A stretch of DNA of 64,000 bases from an uncultured Lachnospiraceae bacterium (GTDB taxonomy: Bacteria > Bacillota > Clostridia > Lachnospirales > Lachnospiraceae), in contig CAJUJY010000013.1 in assembly GCA_910586555.1 (NCBI GenBank), positions 1 to 64,000 on the forward strand. Reading direction: 5' to 3'. This document shows positions 51,488-59,572 of the stretch, in pieces; position 1 is the stretch's first letter; each line of letters begins with the position of its first letter. A program made the position numbers and the translations under genes. Under the pieces are notes generated by a model. It searched no databases, was not told the DNA's origin, and saw only the letters and a list, made by a program, of their open reading frames with translations.

Positions 51488-52732
51488 TTAAAGAGAAGAA
51501 CTATTAAGGTACTCCTCCTGGAATGGTGTCAGGACATCTATTTTCTTTCCAAGGAAACCAAGTTTTAAACGCGCAACTTCCAGGTCAACTTCCCTTGGGA
51601 CATCAATTATTTTTTCTTTAAATTCCCCTTTATGGCCTGCAAGGTATTTTGCACTAAGTGCCTGTATTGCAAAACTCATATCCATAATTTCTGCCGGGTG
51701 GCCGTCACCTGCTGCAAGATTTACAAGGCGGCCTTCTGCAAGCACATATATTGTAACACCATTTGGAAGTTTATAACCCATAATATTATTACGCATTTCT
51801 TCACTTTTTACAGCAATTTCACGCAGGCGCTTCATGTCAATTTCAACATCAAAATGCCCGGCATTGCAAAGTATTGCACCCTCTTTCATTTCCATAAAAT
51901 CTTCTTCATCAATTACACCTGCACAGCCTGTAACTGTAACAAAGAAATCACCCTGTTTTGCTGCTTCCTTCATAGGCATTACATCAAACCCGTCCATTAC
52001 GGCCTCTATAGCTTTAACAGGATCAATCTCTGTAACAATAACACGTGCGCCAAGTGCTTTTGCTCTCATTGAAACACCTTTGCCACACCAGCCATAACCA
52101 GCCACTACTACAATCTTTCCTGCAACAATAAGGTTTGTAGTCCTGTTAATGCCATCCCATACAGACTGTCCTGTTCCATACCTGTTATCAAAAAGATGTT
52201 TGCAGTCCGCATTATTTACAAGCACCATTGGAAATTCAAGCTGCCCTGCTGCTTCCATCGCTTTAAGCCTTATTATCCCTGTGGTAGTTTCCTCGCAGCC
52301 ACCAATAACATATTCAAGCTGCTCCCTTTTAGATGTATGAAGCATATGCACAAGGTCACCACCATCATCAATAATTATATTTGCCTGGTGTGAAAGCACT
52401 TCTGATATATGTGAATTATATTCATCATCTGTAGCGCCATGCCATGCATATACATTAAGGCCTGCATTAACAAGTGCTGCTGCCACATCATCTTGTGTAG
52501 AAAGTGGGTTGCTTCCTGTAATATACATTTCTGCACCACCTGCTGCAAGCACTTTACAAAGATAAGCTGTTTTTGCTTCAAGATGTATTGAAAGCGCTAT
52601 CTTTTTGCCTTCAAATGGTTTTGACTGTGAAAAATCTTCTTCAAGGCTGCGCAAAAGCGGACAGTTCCTCCGTACCCATTCAATTTTATGTTCACCTGAA
52701 GGTGAAAGTTTAATATCCCTTATCTGGCTCAT
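51488..52732 (-). CDS. ahcY: Adenosylhomocysteinase
   Basis: NAD-dependent enzyme that splits S-adenosylhomocysteine into adenosine and homocysteine, recycling the product of methylation reactions. The 414-residue product has SIHLEAKTAYL near the N-terminus, the catalytic EETTTGIIRL and LVNNADCKHLFDNRYGTGQS segments, the NAD-binding VVAGYGWCGKGVSMRAKALGA near residue 205, and CNAGHFDVEID. ATG 52732 follows GGAGGGG. No SAM or SAH riboswitch was recognised upstream. Confidence 0.95.
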   Translation of the reverse strand: MSQIRDIKLSPSGEHKIEWVRRNCPLLRSLEEDFSQSKPFEGKKIALSIHLEAKTAYLCKVLAAGGAEMYITGSNPLSTQDDVAAALVNAGLNVYAWHGATDDEYNSHISEVLSHQANIIIDDGGDLVHMLHTSKREQLEYVIGGCEETTTGIIRLKAMEAAGQLEFPMVLVNNADCKHLFDNRYGTGQSVWDGINRTTNLIVAGKIVVVAGYGWCGKGVSMRAKALGARVIVTEIDPVKAIEAVMDGFDVMPMKEAAKQGDFFVTVTGCAGVIDEEDFMEMKEGAILCNAGHFDVEIDMKRLREIAVKSEEMRNNIMGYKLPNGVTIYVLAEGRLVNLAAGDGHPAEIMDMSFAIQALSAKYLAGHKGEFKEKIIDVPREVDLEVARLKLGFLGKKIDVLTPFQEEYLNSSSL

Positions 52733-52791
52733 AATCCCCTCCATACCGCCTGTAAGACGGATTTACCATGTACTTTTTTATTTGCTTTTTA

Positions 52792-52819
52792 ATTATAACA
52801 TACAAACTCCAAAAGTAAA
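52792..52819 (-). promoter_or_regulatory. Promoter of ahcY
   Basis: Minus strand TTTACT (52814-52819), 16-bp spacer, TATAAT (52792-52797), about 60 bp before the start codon. Confidence 0.5.
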
Positions 52820-52924
52820 GCAGTGTCTGAAAAGCAGGCTGCCTGTAGCCAAAAACACCTATAACAGCTACAAACCAGGGATACATGAAAAAAAACAGTA
52901 AATAAATGAAAGAATAATAATAAA

Positions 52925-52958
52925 GCTCCTCCTGTCATCTAAAGACAGTCCAAGGAGC
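52925..52958 (-). terminator. Terminator of the amidase gene
   Basis: GCTCCT / AGGAGC with CCTGTC / GACAG extending the stem (52925-52936 and 52944-52958). On the minus strand TTTATTATTATTC follows. Confidence 0.7.
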
Positions 52959-52982
52959 CTGTAACAAACGAAAAGCTTTCAT

Positions 52983-53531
52983 TTATGAATGAAAGCTTAT
53001 TCCATTATAAAAATTACTGAAACATAATTCCTTATCTTTTACATATTCCCTAAAACCTTCTATGTGTATATAACGTGCACCCTTTGCATAAATATAACTG
53101 TCAAGCCTTCTGTTAAATGCATCATCAGAATGTGCACTTACAAGAATATTATTTTCATCAAAACCTGTTACTATTAAAGTATGGTAATATCTGTCCAGTT
53201 CATTTCTAAGCTGTATAACATCACCAATTTCAAGGCTGTCTATATCTGTTTCATATCCAAATGGGCCATTTAATTTATTAGTAACCATAAAATCATAAAA
53301 AAATGACACACTGGTCCAGGAAGGAGAACGGTCATTAGAATCTGTATAATACCAGCCATTTGCTTTATTATAGTTCATTTCACAACACCCTGCATAAATG
53401 CACTGGGATACAAAACTTGTACAGTCCCCGCCAATACCTGTAAAATTATAAAATAAAGGATTACGGCCAAAAGCCCATTTTACAGCATATGCATACGCAA
53501 ACTGCCTGTTGTATGGTTTAACTGTAAGCAT
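52983..53531 (-). CDS. Amidase-domain protein (Amidase_6 / CHAP-like)
   Basis: Predicted Cys-His hydrolase of 182 residues, resembling the putative amidase domain found in Firmicutes. The active-site Cys is in GIGGDCTSFVSQCIYAGCC near residue 36, and the His in YYHTLIVTGFDEN near residue 117, with HSDD after it. There is no signal peptide, so it could act in the cytosol or be released by lysis. Substrate unknown, possibly peptide or peptidoglycan amide bonds. GAGGT precedes the ATG. Confidence 0.75.
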   Translation of the reverse strand: MLTVKPYNRQFAYAYAVKWAFGRNPLFYNFTGIGGDCTSFVSQCIYAGCCEMNYNKANGWYYTDSNDRSPSWTSVSFFYDFMVTNKLNGPFGYETDIDSLEIGDVIQLRNELDRYYHTLIVTGFDENNILVSAHSDDAFNRRLDSYIYAKGARYIHIEGFREYVKDKELCFSNFYNGISFHS

Positions 53532-53651
53532 ATATTTACCTCATGGCAAAAATTAAGTTGTATTATTATATAAATATAAAATAAAATTGTGAATACATTT
53601 AATTACTTTATACACGTCCGTTTCATAAATTTCTGGCTGTGTATAAACAGG

Positions 53652-54131
53652 GATAATTTATAGTTATCCTTCATTGGTTTTTGTATTTTTGTATATATTA
53701 AAGGCTATGTACATGCAGAAATTTTATATATTTTCTGTAGCAGGCACGTTCCCACTACGATAGCGCACACAACAGTGCATAAAATCTGAAAATACCAGAT
53801 TTAAGCACTGGTGGCGCTATAGTGCCTTTTACAGAAAATATATAAAACTGTCTGCATGTTACTACGTTCCATTGGGGATTAAAAGTTTTCTTGTTTGTAT
53901 TTTAACTTTTTGATAAAATTTTGTGCCCCATGTAAAAGATACTTTTGCGTTGTCATTAAGCACTGTTATATACGCAGATACATCACAATGCCATTAAACC
54001 AGGAAAATCCACAGGAAATATTTTTATAAACTGCCAAAACGTATATTACCTGTAGGATTACTTTGGACTTGCCAGGACATAATATTTTAACCCTCCATTT
54101 TAAAATAAACCATGGATAACTATAAATTATC
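53652..54131. repeat. 18-bp perfect inverted repeat around 444 bp
   Basis: GATAATTTATAGTTATCC at 53652-53669 has its exact reverse complement at 54114-54131. Both arms also share a following ATTGG/ATGG-TTTT stretch. The enclosed segment has no gene but contains a long palindrome. This could be a non-autonomous transposon, but no target duplication was identified. Confidence 0.45.
53709..53862. repeat. Long imperfect palindrome, MITE-like
   Basis: Arms of about 70 nt face each other. ACATGCAGA pairs with TCTGCATGT at the ends, then TTTTATATATTTTCTGTA with TACAGAAAATATATAAAA (18 bp perfect), GGCAC with GTGCC, ATAGCGC with GCGCTAT, CAGTGC with GCACTG, and AAATCTG with CAGATTT around AAAATAC. 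The left arm carries an extra GTTCCCACTACG-type insert. It forms one long cruciform or RNA hairpin. Confidence 0.6.
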
Positions 54132-54444
54132 TATTATTTGCATTATAATTTTCTTCGGGTCCCCATAAAAAAACTTTTTTATATCCCATTCTTTTATGCT
54201 GCTCCTATATTGCCTTTCTATCTTCCTGGAAAATCCCAGAATATAGCATATCTGCTATTCACAATATCTACACACCTTATACATATGTATATCACATTTG
54301 TAGTATATTATAATTAAAATTACAACTTGTTAAATATTCCAAAAGTATCCGTCCAATCCCCGCCGCTTAAGAAATTTTCATTTTAAAGACCTGGCTTAAT
54401 TAAGTAAAAAAATAATGCTATTTTACACAGAAAGGATTTTATTT

Positions 54445-56511
54445 ATGAAGAAAAAAAGAATTGTAAAAGTAGTAGTATCTGTATTGGCCACAGGTATTTT
54501 ACTAAATATTACACATGCCATTCCTATTAACAAGATACAGGCTGGAATACAAAACAGGAGGCAGGAGGCTTCACCATCCGCTGCTCCAGGCAGTACACCA
54601 TCTGGAGAAAAGCCTCCTGCTCTCCCTGATGGCAATGCACCCGGCGAAAACCCTCCTTCTCCTTCTGGCAGCAACACTTCCGGAGAAAAGCCTCCTGCTT
54701 CACCTGATGGTAATGCACCCGGTGAAAACCTTCCTTCCCCTCCTGATGGCAATACACCTGGCGGCAATGGAAACAGTTCCCCTGTAACTTTATCAGGTGC
54801 TAATACTGCTGATGGCAAGGATATTACATATGATGGCACTGGCAAAGATGCACTGCTGTCATCACTAACAGATGAAAATACTGTACTTGCTACTAACGGC
54901 GGAAGTTATACTATTACTAATGCAGTCCTTGGCAAATCTGGGAACTGTTCAAATAATGATAATAGTAACTTTTATGCTGTTAATGCAATACTTGCTGCTT
55001 CAGGAAACAGTTCTGCATATATATCAGGAACTAAACTTACATCTTCATCAGAAGGTTCAAATGCCCTGTTTGCAACAGGAAGCAATTCAAAAATATATGC
55101 TAAAGATGTTTCTATAAATACAACTGGAAATTCTGCACGTGGGCTTGATGCAACATACGAAGGGACAATAATTGCCTCAGATATTAATATTACAACTAAA
55201 GGAAACCATTGTGGTGCAGTAGCTACTGACAGGGGCAATGGATATATTTCTGTTAAAAATGCCAAATTAAATACATCAGGACAGGGTTCACCACTTATTT
55301 ATTCTACAGGTGTAATAGAAGCTGAAAATATTACTGGTGAAGCTTCTGGTGCACAAATTACCGGTATGGAAGGGCTTAATACTGTCCGCATTAAAAACAG
55401 CACACTGGCAGGAAGTGCCAAAAAAGCAAGCGAACCAGTGGCAAATGGTATTATAATATACCAGAGCATGTCTGGTGACAGCAGCACTGGAACTGCTAAT
55501 TTTGAAGTTTCTGGCAGCAAATTAAAATCTTATATAACTGGTGGTGCAATGTTCTATATCACTAATACAAGCGCCAATATAGTACTTTCGGACACAAAAC
55601 TTGACTTTGACAGCAACAAAAACACCCTTTTAACTGCTGGAGGCAATGATGGCAGCAACAACTGGGGCAAAGCAGGCTCCAATGGTGCTAATGTTACTTT
55701 AACAGCAGACAGCCAGGAACTTAAAGGTGATATATCATGCGATGGAATAAGCAATGTAAATATATATATTGTAAATAAAAGCAGTTATACAGGCAGCATT
55801 ATTAATAATACCACTTATACAGGCAATGGCGGAACTAGTATAAATCTTGGCAGTTCATCAGTATGGACTGTTACAAAAGATTCACTGTTAAAGTCCTTAA
55901 ATGCAGCAAAGGGTTCTGTTATACAGGATACAGACGGGAAAACTGTTACTATAAAAACCACAGATGGTACAACTATGGTAAATGGTAACAGCAGCATAAC
56001 AATAACAACTGGTACATATTCAGACAATGATAACTCCCAGTCTGCTGGCACAATATCAGCTTACACAATAGACAGAAGTGGTTTTGATAAATATTTTTCT
56101 GGAAACAGCAGCAATAACAATGATGAAACAGCCAGCAATAATAATGATAATAGTAAAAACAGCAATATAGAAATTACTGGTATAGATGATATACCAGAAG
56201 AACATACAACAGAAATAAAAGAACCTGGCAAAACAATTATTACTAAAATATCGTCAACTAGAAATTCTATTAAACTAAAATGGAAGAAAGCTAAAAAATG
56301 CCAAGGGTATATTATATCACGCAGTACTAAAAAACATTATGGATATAAAGAAATTGCAACTATTAAAAATAACAAAAAAACTTCCTACACAGATAAAAAC
56401 CTTAAGAAAAATAAAAAGTACTATTATTATATAAAAGCTTATAATTCCAAAGGGAATATAACAGTATATGGAAAATATTCTAAGGTAACAGGCATAAAAA
56501 CTAAAAAATAA
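54445..56511 (+). CDS. Large secreted adhesin-like protein with Pro/Gly repeats and Fn3 domain
   Basis: Exported protein of 688 residues. Residues 1-34 are a signal peptide. Residues 40-115 are a Pro/Gly/Ser linker with repeats of PDGNAPGENPPSP and GEKPPA type. Residues about 120-540 are rich in Ser, Asn, Gly and Thr with regular short beta-strands (GNSSAYISGTKLTSSSEGSN, GNSARGLDATYEG), suggesting a right-handed beta-helix. Residues about 595-688 look like a fibronectin type III domain (TSIKLKWKKAKKCQGYIISR-like, then YYYYIKAYNSKG). No LPXTG motif is visible. The start at 54445 has AAAGGA upstream. An ATG ten codons earlier has none. Confidence 0.75.
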   Translation: MKKKRIVKVVVSVLATGILLNITHAIPINKIQAGIQNRRQEASPSAAPGSTPSGEKPPALPDGNAPGENPPSPSGSNTSGEKPPASPDGNAPGENLPSPPDGNTPGGNGNSSPVTLSGANTADGKDITYDGTGKDALLSSLTDENTVLATNGGSYTITNAVLGKSGNCSNNDNSNFYAVNAILAASGNSSAYISGTKLTSSSEGSNALFATGSNSKIYAKDVSINTTGNSARGLDATYEGTIIASDINITTKGNHCGAVATDRGNGYISVKNAKLNTSGQGSPLIYSTGVIEAENITGEASGAQITGMEGLNTVRIKNSTLAGSAKKASEPVANGIIIYQSMSGDSSTGTANFEVSGSKLKSYITGGAMFYITNTSANIVLSDTKLDFDSNKNTLLTAGGNDGSNNWGKAGSNGANVTLTADSQELKGDISCDGISNVNIYIVNKSSYTGSIINNTTYTGNGGTSINLGSSSVWTVTKDSLLKSLNAAKGSVIQDTDGKTVTIKTTDGTTMVNGNSSITITTGTYSDNDNSQSAGTISAYTIDRSGFDKYFSGNSSNNNDETASNNNDNSKNSNIEITGIDDIPEEHTTEIKEPGKTIITKISSTRNSIKLKWKKAKKCQGYIISRSTKKHYGYKEIATIKNNKKTSYTDKNLKKNKKYYYYIKAYNSKGNITVYGKYSKVTGIKTKK

Positions 56512-56517
56512 CAAAAA

Positions 56518-56565
56518 ACCTCCAGGCAAGCCAGCCAGGTATTATACCAGGCACTTCCTGGAGGT
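56518..56565 (-). terminator. Terminator hairpin downstream of the DJ-1 gene
   Basis: ACCTCCAGG (56518-56526) pairs with CCTGGAGGT (56557-56565). The minus strand continues TTTTTTG. It lies beyond repeat element copy B, so the element would be within the 3' UTR of the DJ-1 transcript. It may also act on the plus-strand adhesin gene, whose T run is now replaced by the element. Confidence 0.7.
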
Positions 56566-56568
56566 ACT

Positions 56569-56718
56569 GTCAAGCGGATATTCGCAATCCGCTTCGCTAC
56601 TTGCTCATAACCTCATTGCCGCTTTGCGGCAGTCTGGCAGGAGCTTGAACTCCTGCCAGACTAAGTAAGTCCCAAACCCACCGCTTAAGAAGCGGGGGAC
56701 TTACTTAATGAGGTTAAA
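56569..56718 (-). mobile_element. Structured repeat element, copy B (IS200/IS605- or omega-RNA-like remnant)
   Basis: A 150-nt non-coding element. On the minus strand AACCTCATT (56707-56715) closes with AATGAGGTT (56609-56617) around three helices. They are AAGTAAGTCCC / GGGACTTACTT (56696-56706 with 56663-56673, inner CCGCTT / AAGCGG), a 13-bp stem at 56631-56643 / 56650-56662, and TGCCGC / GCGGCA (56617-56631). AAGCGGAT / ATCCGCTT (56572-56594) forms a terminal hairpin followed by GAC. Compared with copy A the linkers are conserved but stem sequences change on both arms. No reading frame. Confidence 0.65.
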
Positions 56719-56738
56719 ATAAAAAACTTATATAACTT

Positions 56739-57296
56739 TTAATAATTGTCATTATAAATAATCTTATTTTTAATTTCTTCTGCCTTTTTTCCACTGTCAA
56801 GTGCTGTAATAATCTCACCTGCAAAATCAATACATGTACCCATGCCACGGCTTGTAATAACATTGCCATCCCTTACAACAGGCTTTTTCTGGTAATTTGC
56901 ACCTGTAAGTTTTTCCTCAAACCCTGGAAAACAGGTAGCATTTTTGCCATTTAAAATCCCGAGCGCGCCAAGGACGCTTGGGGCAGCACATACAGCAGCA
57001 ACAAACTTTCCTGCATTATTAAATTCTGTAAGTTTGTCTGTAAGTGGCTTATATGCAAGCAGGTTGTTAGTTCCAGGCATGCCGCCAGGAAGTATTAACA
57101 TATCTGCATTATCAAAATCTGCCTCTGCAAATAACTTTTCCGCCTTAATAGTTATATTGTGTGAGCCTGTAACCTCTATAGTATCTGTAACAGATACCAT
57201 ATCAATCCCAATGCCTGCCCTTCTAAGCATGTCTACAACAGTAAGCATCTCCACCTCTTCATATCCAGATGCAAGAAAAATAAGTGATTTAGCCAT
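56739..57296 (-). CDS. DJ-1/PfpI family protein
   Basis: DJ-1 superfamily protein of 185 residues. Members act as glyoxalase III or protein/nucleotide deglycases or chaperones. The nucleophile elbow is VCAAPSVLGALG (Cys near residue 100), with the conserved acidic residue early (ASGYEEVEM) and LPGGMPGTNNL. The ATG at 57296 has GGAGG 5 bp upstream, and an ATG four codons earlier overlaps it. Single gene with repeat element copy B between it and its terminator. Confidence 0.9.
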   Translation of the reverse strand: MAKSLIFLASGYEEVEMLTVVDMLRRAGIGIDMVSVTDTIEVTGSHNITIKAEKLFAEADFDNADMLILPGGMPGTNNLLAYKPLTDKLTEFNNAGKFVAAVCAAPSVLGALGILNGKNATCFPGFEEKLTGANYQKKPVVRDGNVITSRGMGTCIDFAGEIITALDSGKKAEEIKNKIIYNDNY

Positions 57297-57369
57297 TGTT
57301 ACCTCCATTCTGCATATCTATGCAATAAAACTTTGTGATTAATAATATATTGGCAGCCTGCTTTACTTG

Positions 57370-57464
57370 CCTGCATTATGTATAAACAAATAAGGCTGTC
57401 AATTTTGATAACTATATTTGCCTGTATTATACCACATATAGGCAAATGAAGCTATTAATTTTAG
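57370..57464 (+). repeat. Dispersed short repeat, copies 2 and 3
   Basis: Two related segments stand in tandem. One begins CCTGCATTATGTATAAA (57370) and the other CCTGTATTATACCACAT (57421). Both end in a T-AATTTTA/G-type sequence and resemble the segment at 2253-2290. They lie in the gap between the DJ-1 gene and the AI-2E family gene. Nature unknown. The rest of 57297-57599 holds only the promoter noted below. Confidence 0.3.
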
Positions 57465-57531
57465 ATTATATAAAGAAGAGAACCAAAAATAGAAATTACT
57501 TAATTTTACATTAAATTTGCTTTTTAACTGT

Positions 57532-57559
57532 TTGCAAAAATACCAATTAGGGCTATACT
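57532..57559 (+). promoter_or_regulatory. Promoter of the AI-2E family transporter gene
   Basis: TTGCAA (57532-57537), 16-bp spacer, TATACT (57554-57559), about 40 bp before the ATG at 57600. Confidence 0.5.
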
Positions 57560-57599
57560 GTTAGTTACAAATATTTTATAATACAGGCAGGAAAATATT

Positions 57600-58895
57600 A
57601 TGTCAAAAACAATTAATGAAAATACCAGTACAAAAACCAGTATAAATATACAAAAAAGCCATATTAAAGAAAAAAGCAGCCATACCGCTAAGGAAGCCAG
57701 AAAACCAGATGGCAGCACCAGCAAGTTTTTCAGGCTTGACCATAAATATGCAAATATATGTTTACATGTCCTGTTAGTAGTGTTTTTTGGTACAATTATA
57801 TATATGCTTATAAATAACTGGACAGATACTAAGAAATTTATTTATAATTTATTTAGTGTATTGTCACCTTTCTTTGCAGCAGTGCTTATTGCGTATTTTG
57901 TTTCTCCAATAGTTGAAAAATACCAGGGCATTATCCAGAAATACCTTATTAAAAACGGGCATAAAAGAATTATTAAAGTATTGTCAATGGTATTTGCTTA
58001 TATTACAGTGATTGGTTTTATAATAATAGCCTTTGTGTTTGTAATACCACAGACAGGTGAGAGCATTTCTGAACTGGCATCAAATATACCTGCTGTTTAC
58101 ACACATATACTTAAAATGCTAAGGGAACTCCACCAGAAGTATCCTTCAATAAATGTTAATATAATTACTGACAGGCTTAATGAAATGGTGCCAGATATCG
58201 TTGATTATGGTACAAATATTGTTGGTAATGTAGTACCTATGATTTTCTCTGTATCAGTTTCAATAGTACGGGGAATTATTAATATGCTGCTTGCACTTTT
58301 TATATCAATATACATGATTAATGGCAAAAATCTGTTCAGATACCAGGCAAAAAGGCTTATATATGCATTATTTGAGGAAAAAAAGGGGGACATTATCTGC
58401 AATACATTTAAGGAATGTAATGATATATTTAGTGCCTTTCTTATAAGCAAAGCTGTAGACTCCCTTATAATTGGCTGTATCTGCTGTGTACTTATGAATA
58501 TATTAAGGCTTCCATATACGGTTCTAATAAGTGTTATTGTAGGAATAACAAATATGATACCTTATTTTGGGCCATTTATAGGGGCTGTTCCTGGTGTTAT
58601 TATTTATTTATGTACAAGCCCAAAACAAATGGTAATATTTATAATTATGATACTTGTACTGCAACAATTTGACGGGCTTGTACTTGGCCCGCGCCTGCTT
58701 GGGCAGTCTACAGGGCTTAACCCTATGTGGGTCATATTTGCAATAACCGTAGGAGGTGCATATTTCGGGGTTCTGGGAATGTTTATAGGCGTCCCCGTCG
58801 TAGCAGTAATTGGCTTTCTTGCCAACAAGTTTATAAAATATAAACTTGTTGGCAGGAATATAAAAGCATTAAAAGAATGGGAAAAAACAGAATAA
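57600..58895 (+). CDS. AI-2E family transporter
   Basis: Membrane protein of 431 residues in the AI-2E (YtvI/PerM-like) family, whose members export small molecules or act as ion antiporters. A hydrophilic Ser/Thr/Lys-rich N-terminus of about 50 residues precedes two spans, a soluble segment (about 150-215) and a C-terminal bundle of five or six spans. The family patterns LLALFISIYMI, MIPYFGPFIGAVPGVI and LVLGPRLLGQSTGLNPMWVI are present. Substrate unknown. It converges with trmB with only 17 bp between the stops. Confidence 0.85.
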   Translation: MSKTINENTSTKTSINIQKSHIKEKSSHTAKEARKPDGSTSKFFRLDHKYANICLHVLLVVFFGTIIYMLINNWTDTKKFIYNLFSVLSPFFAAVLIAYFVSPIVEKYQGIIQKYLIKNGHKRIIKVLSMVFAYITVIGFIIIAFVFVIPQTGESISELASNIPAVYTHILKMLRELHQKYPSINVNIITDRLNEMVPDIVDYGTNIVGNVVPMIFSVSVSIVRGIINMLLALFISIYMINGKNLFRYQAKRLIYALFEEKKGDIICNTFKECNDIFSAFLISKAVDSLIIGCICCVLMNILRLPYTVLISVIVGITNMIPYFGPFIGAVPGVIIYLCTSPKQMVIFIIMILVLQQFDGLVLGPRLLGQSTGLNPMWVIFAITVGGAYFGVLGMFIGVPVVAVIGFLANKFIKYKLVGRNIKALKEWEKTE

Positions 58896-58912
58896 ATACA
58901 ACCTGTATATTC

Positions 58913-59569
58913 TTAATCCTGCCTGTACGCTGTAAGCCTGTATATTGGGTTTCCAAGATTATAAAATTTCTGTTCATATTCAGTCATAACATTATCTTTT
59001 GCAGGCCCGTTTTTATGAAGGCAGTAATTTATTTCACTAAGGCACCAGCCCGCTGCTTTAATCTCTTCAACAGAGAAATCAAAGAGTGGGCGGTTATCAG
59101 TTTTAAACTGGATAAAGCCATCTTTTGAAAGTATTATATTATAACGTTCCATAAACTGCCTTGAAGTAAGACGCCTTTTAGCATGTCTGTCTTTGGGCCA
59201 TGGATCTGAAAAATTAAGGTAAATCCTGTCTGTTTCACCCTGGGCAAAAAAATCTGTTATATTTTCAGCATCCATTCTTATAAATAACAGATTATCTGTT
59301 TTTAGTGCTTCCCTTTTAGCAAATGCCTTGACAAGCACACTTGAATACTTTTCAATGCCAATATAATTAATGCCAGGATTACTGGCAGCAAGTGTTGTTA
59401 TAAACTGCCCCTTTCCCATACCAATTTCAATATGCAAAGGATTGTTATTATGAAAGAAATCTTTATTCCAAAGACCTTTGTAATTATCAGGATTTACCAC
59501 ATCCGCTTGTATAGTATAAGGGTTTTCTAAAATAAGCCCCTGTGAACCTTTTACATTTCTAAGCCGCAT
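58913..59569 (-). CDS. trmB: tRNA (guanine-N7-)-methyltransferase
   Basis: Methyltransferase that forms 7-methylguanosine at position 46 of tRNA variable loops. The 218-residue product has MRLRNVKG at the start, the SAM-binding LHIEIGMGKGQFI, then YIGIEKYSSVLVKA, the catalytic NFSDPWPKDRHAKRRL and FIQFKTDN. Its ATG lies 3 bp after the ftsH-HAD stop codon, so it is probably translated by coupling. Confidence 0.95.
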   Translation of the reverse strand: MRLRNVKGSQGLILENPYTIQADVVNPDNYKGLWNKDFFHNNNPLHIEIGMGKGQFITTLAASNPGINYIGIEKYSSVLVKAFAKREALKTDNLLFIRMDAENITDFFAQGETDRIYLNFSDPWPKDRHAKRRLTSRQFMERYNIILSKDGFIQFKTDNRPLFDFSVEEIKAAGWCLSEINYCLHKNGPAKDNVMTEYEQKFYNLGNPIYRLTAYRQD

Positions 59570-59572
59570 ATT

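Larger units (their letters stand above)
53532..54444. other. Long non-coding interval
   Basis: About 910 bp without a convincing gene. It holds a long imperfect palindrome (53709-53862) enclosed by an 18-bp inverted repeat (53652-53669 and 54114-54131), which are listed separately. The remaining sequence is AT-rich and contains the unassigned promoter of the large surface protein. Confidence 0.5.

Noticed and set aside
52745..52982. SAM or SAH riboswitch upstream of ahcY
   Set aside because: Searched by eye. Only the terminator of the preceding gene and a simple promoter were found, with no known aptamer core.
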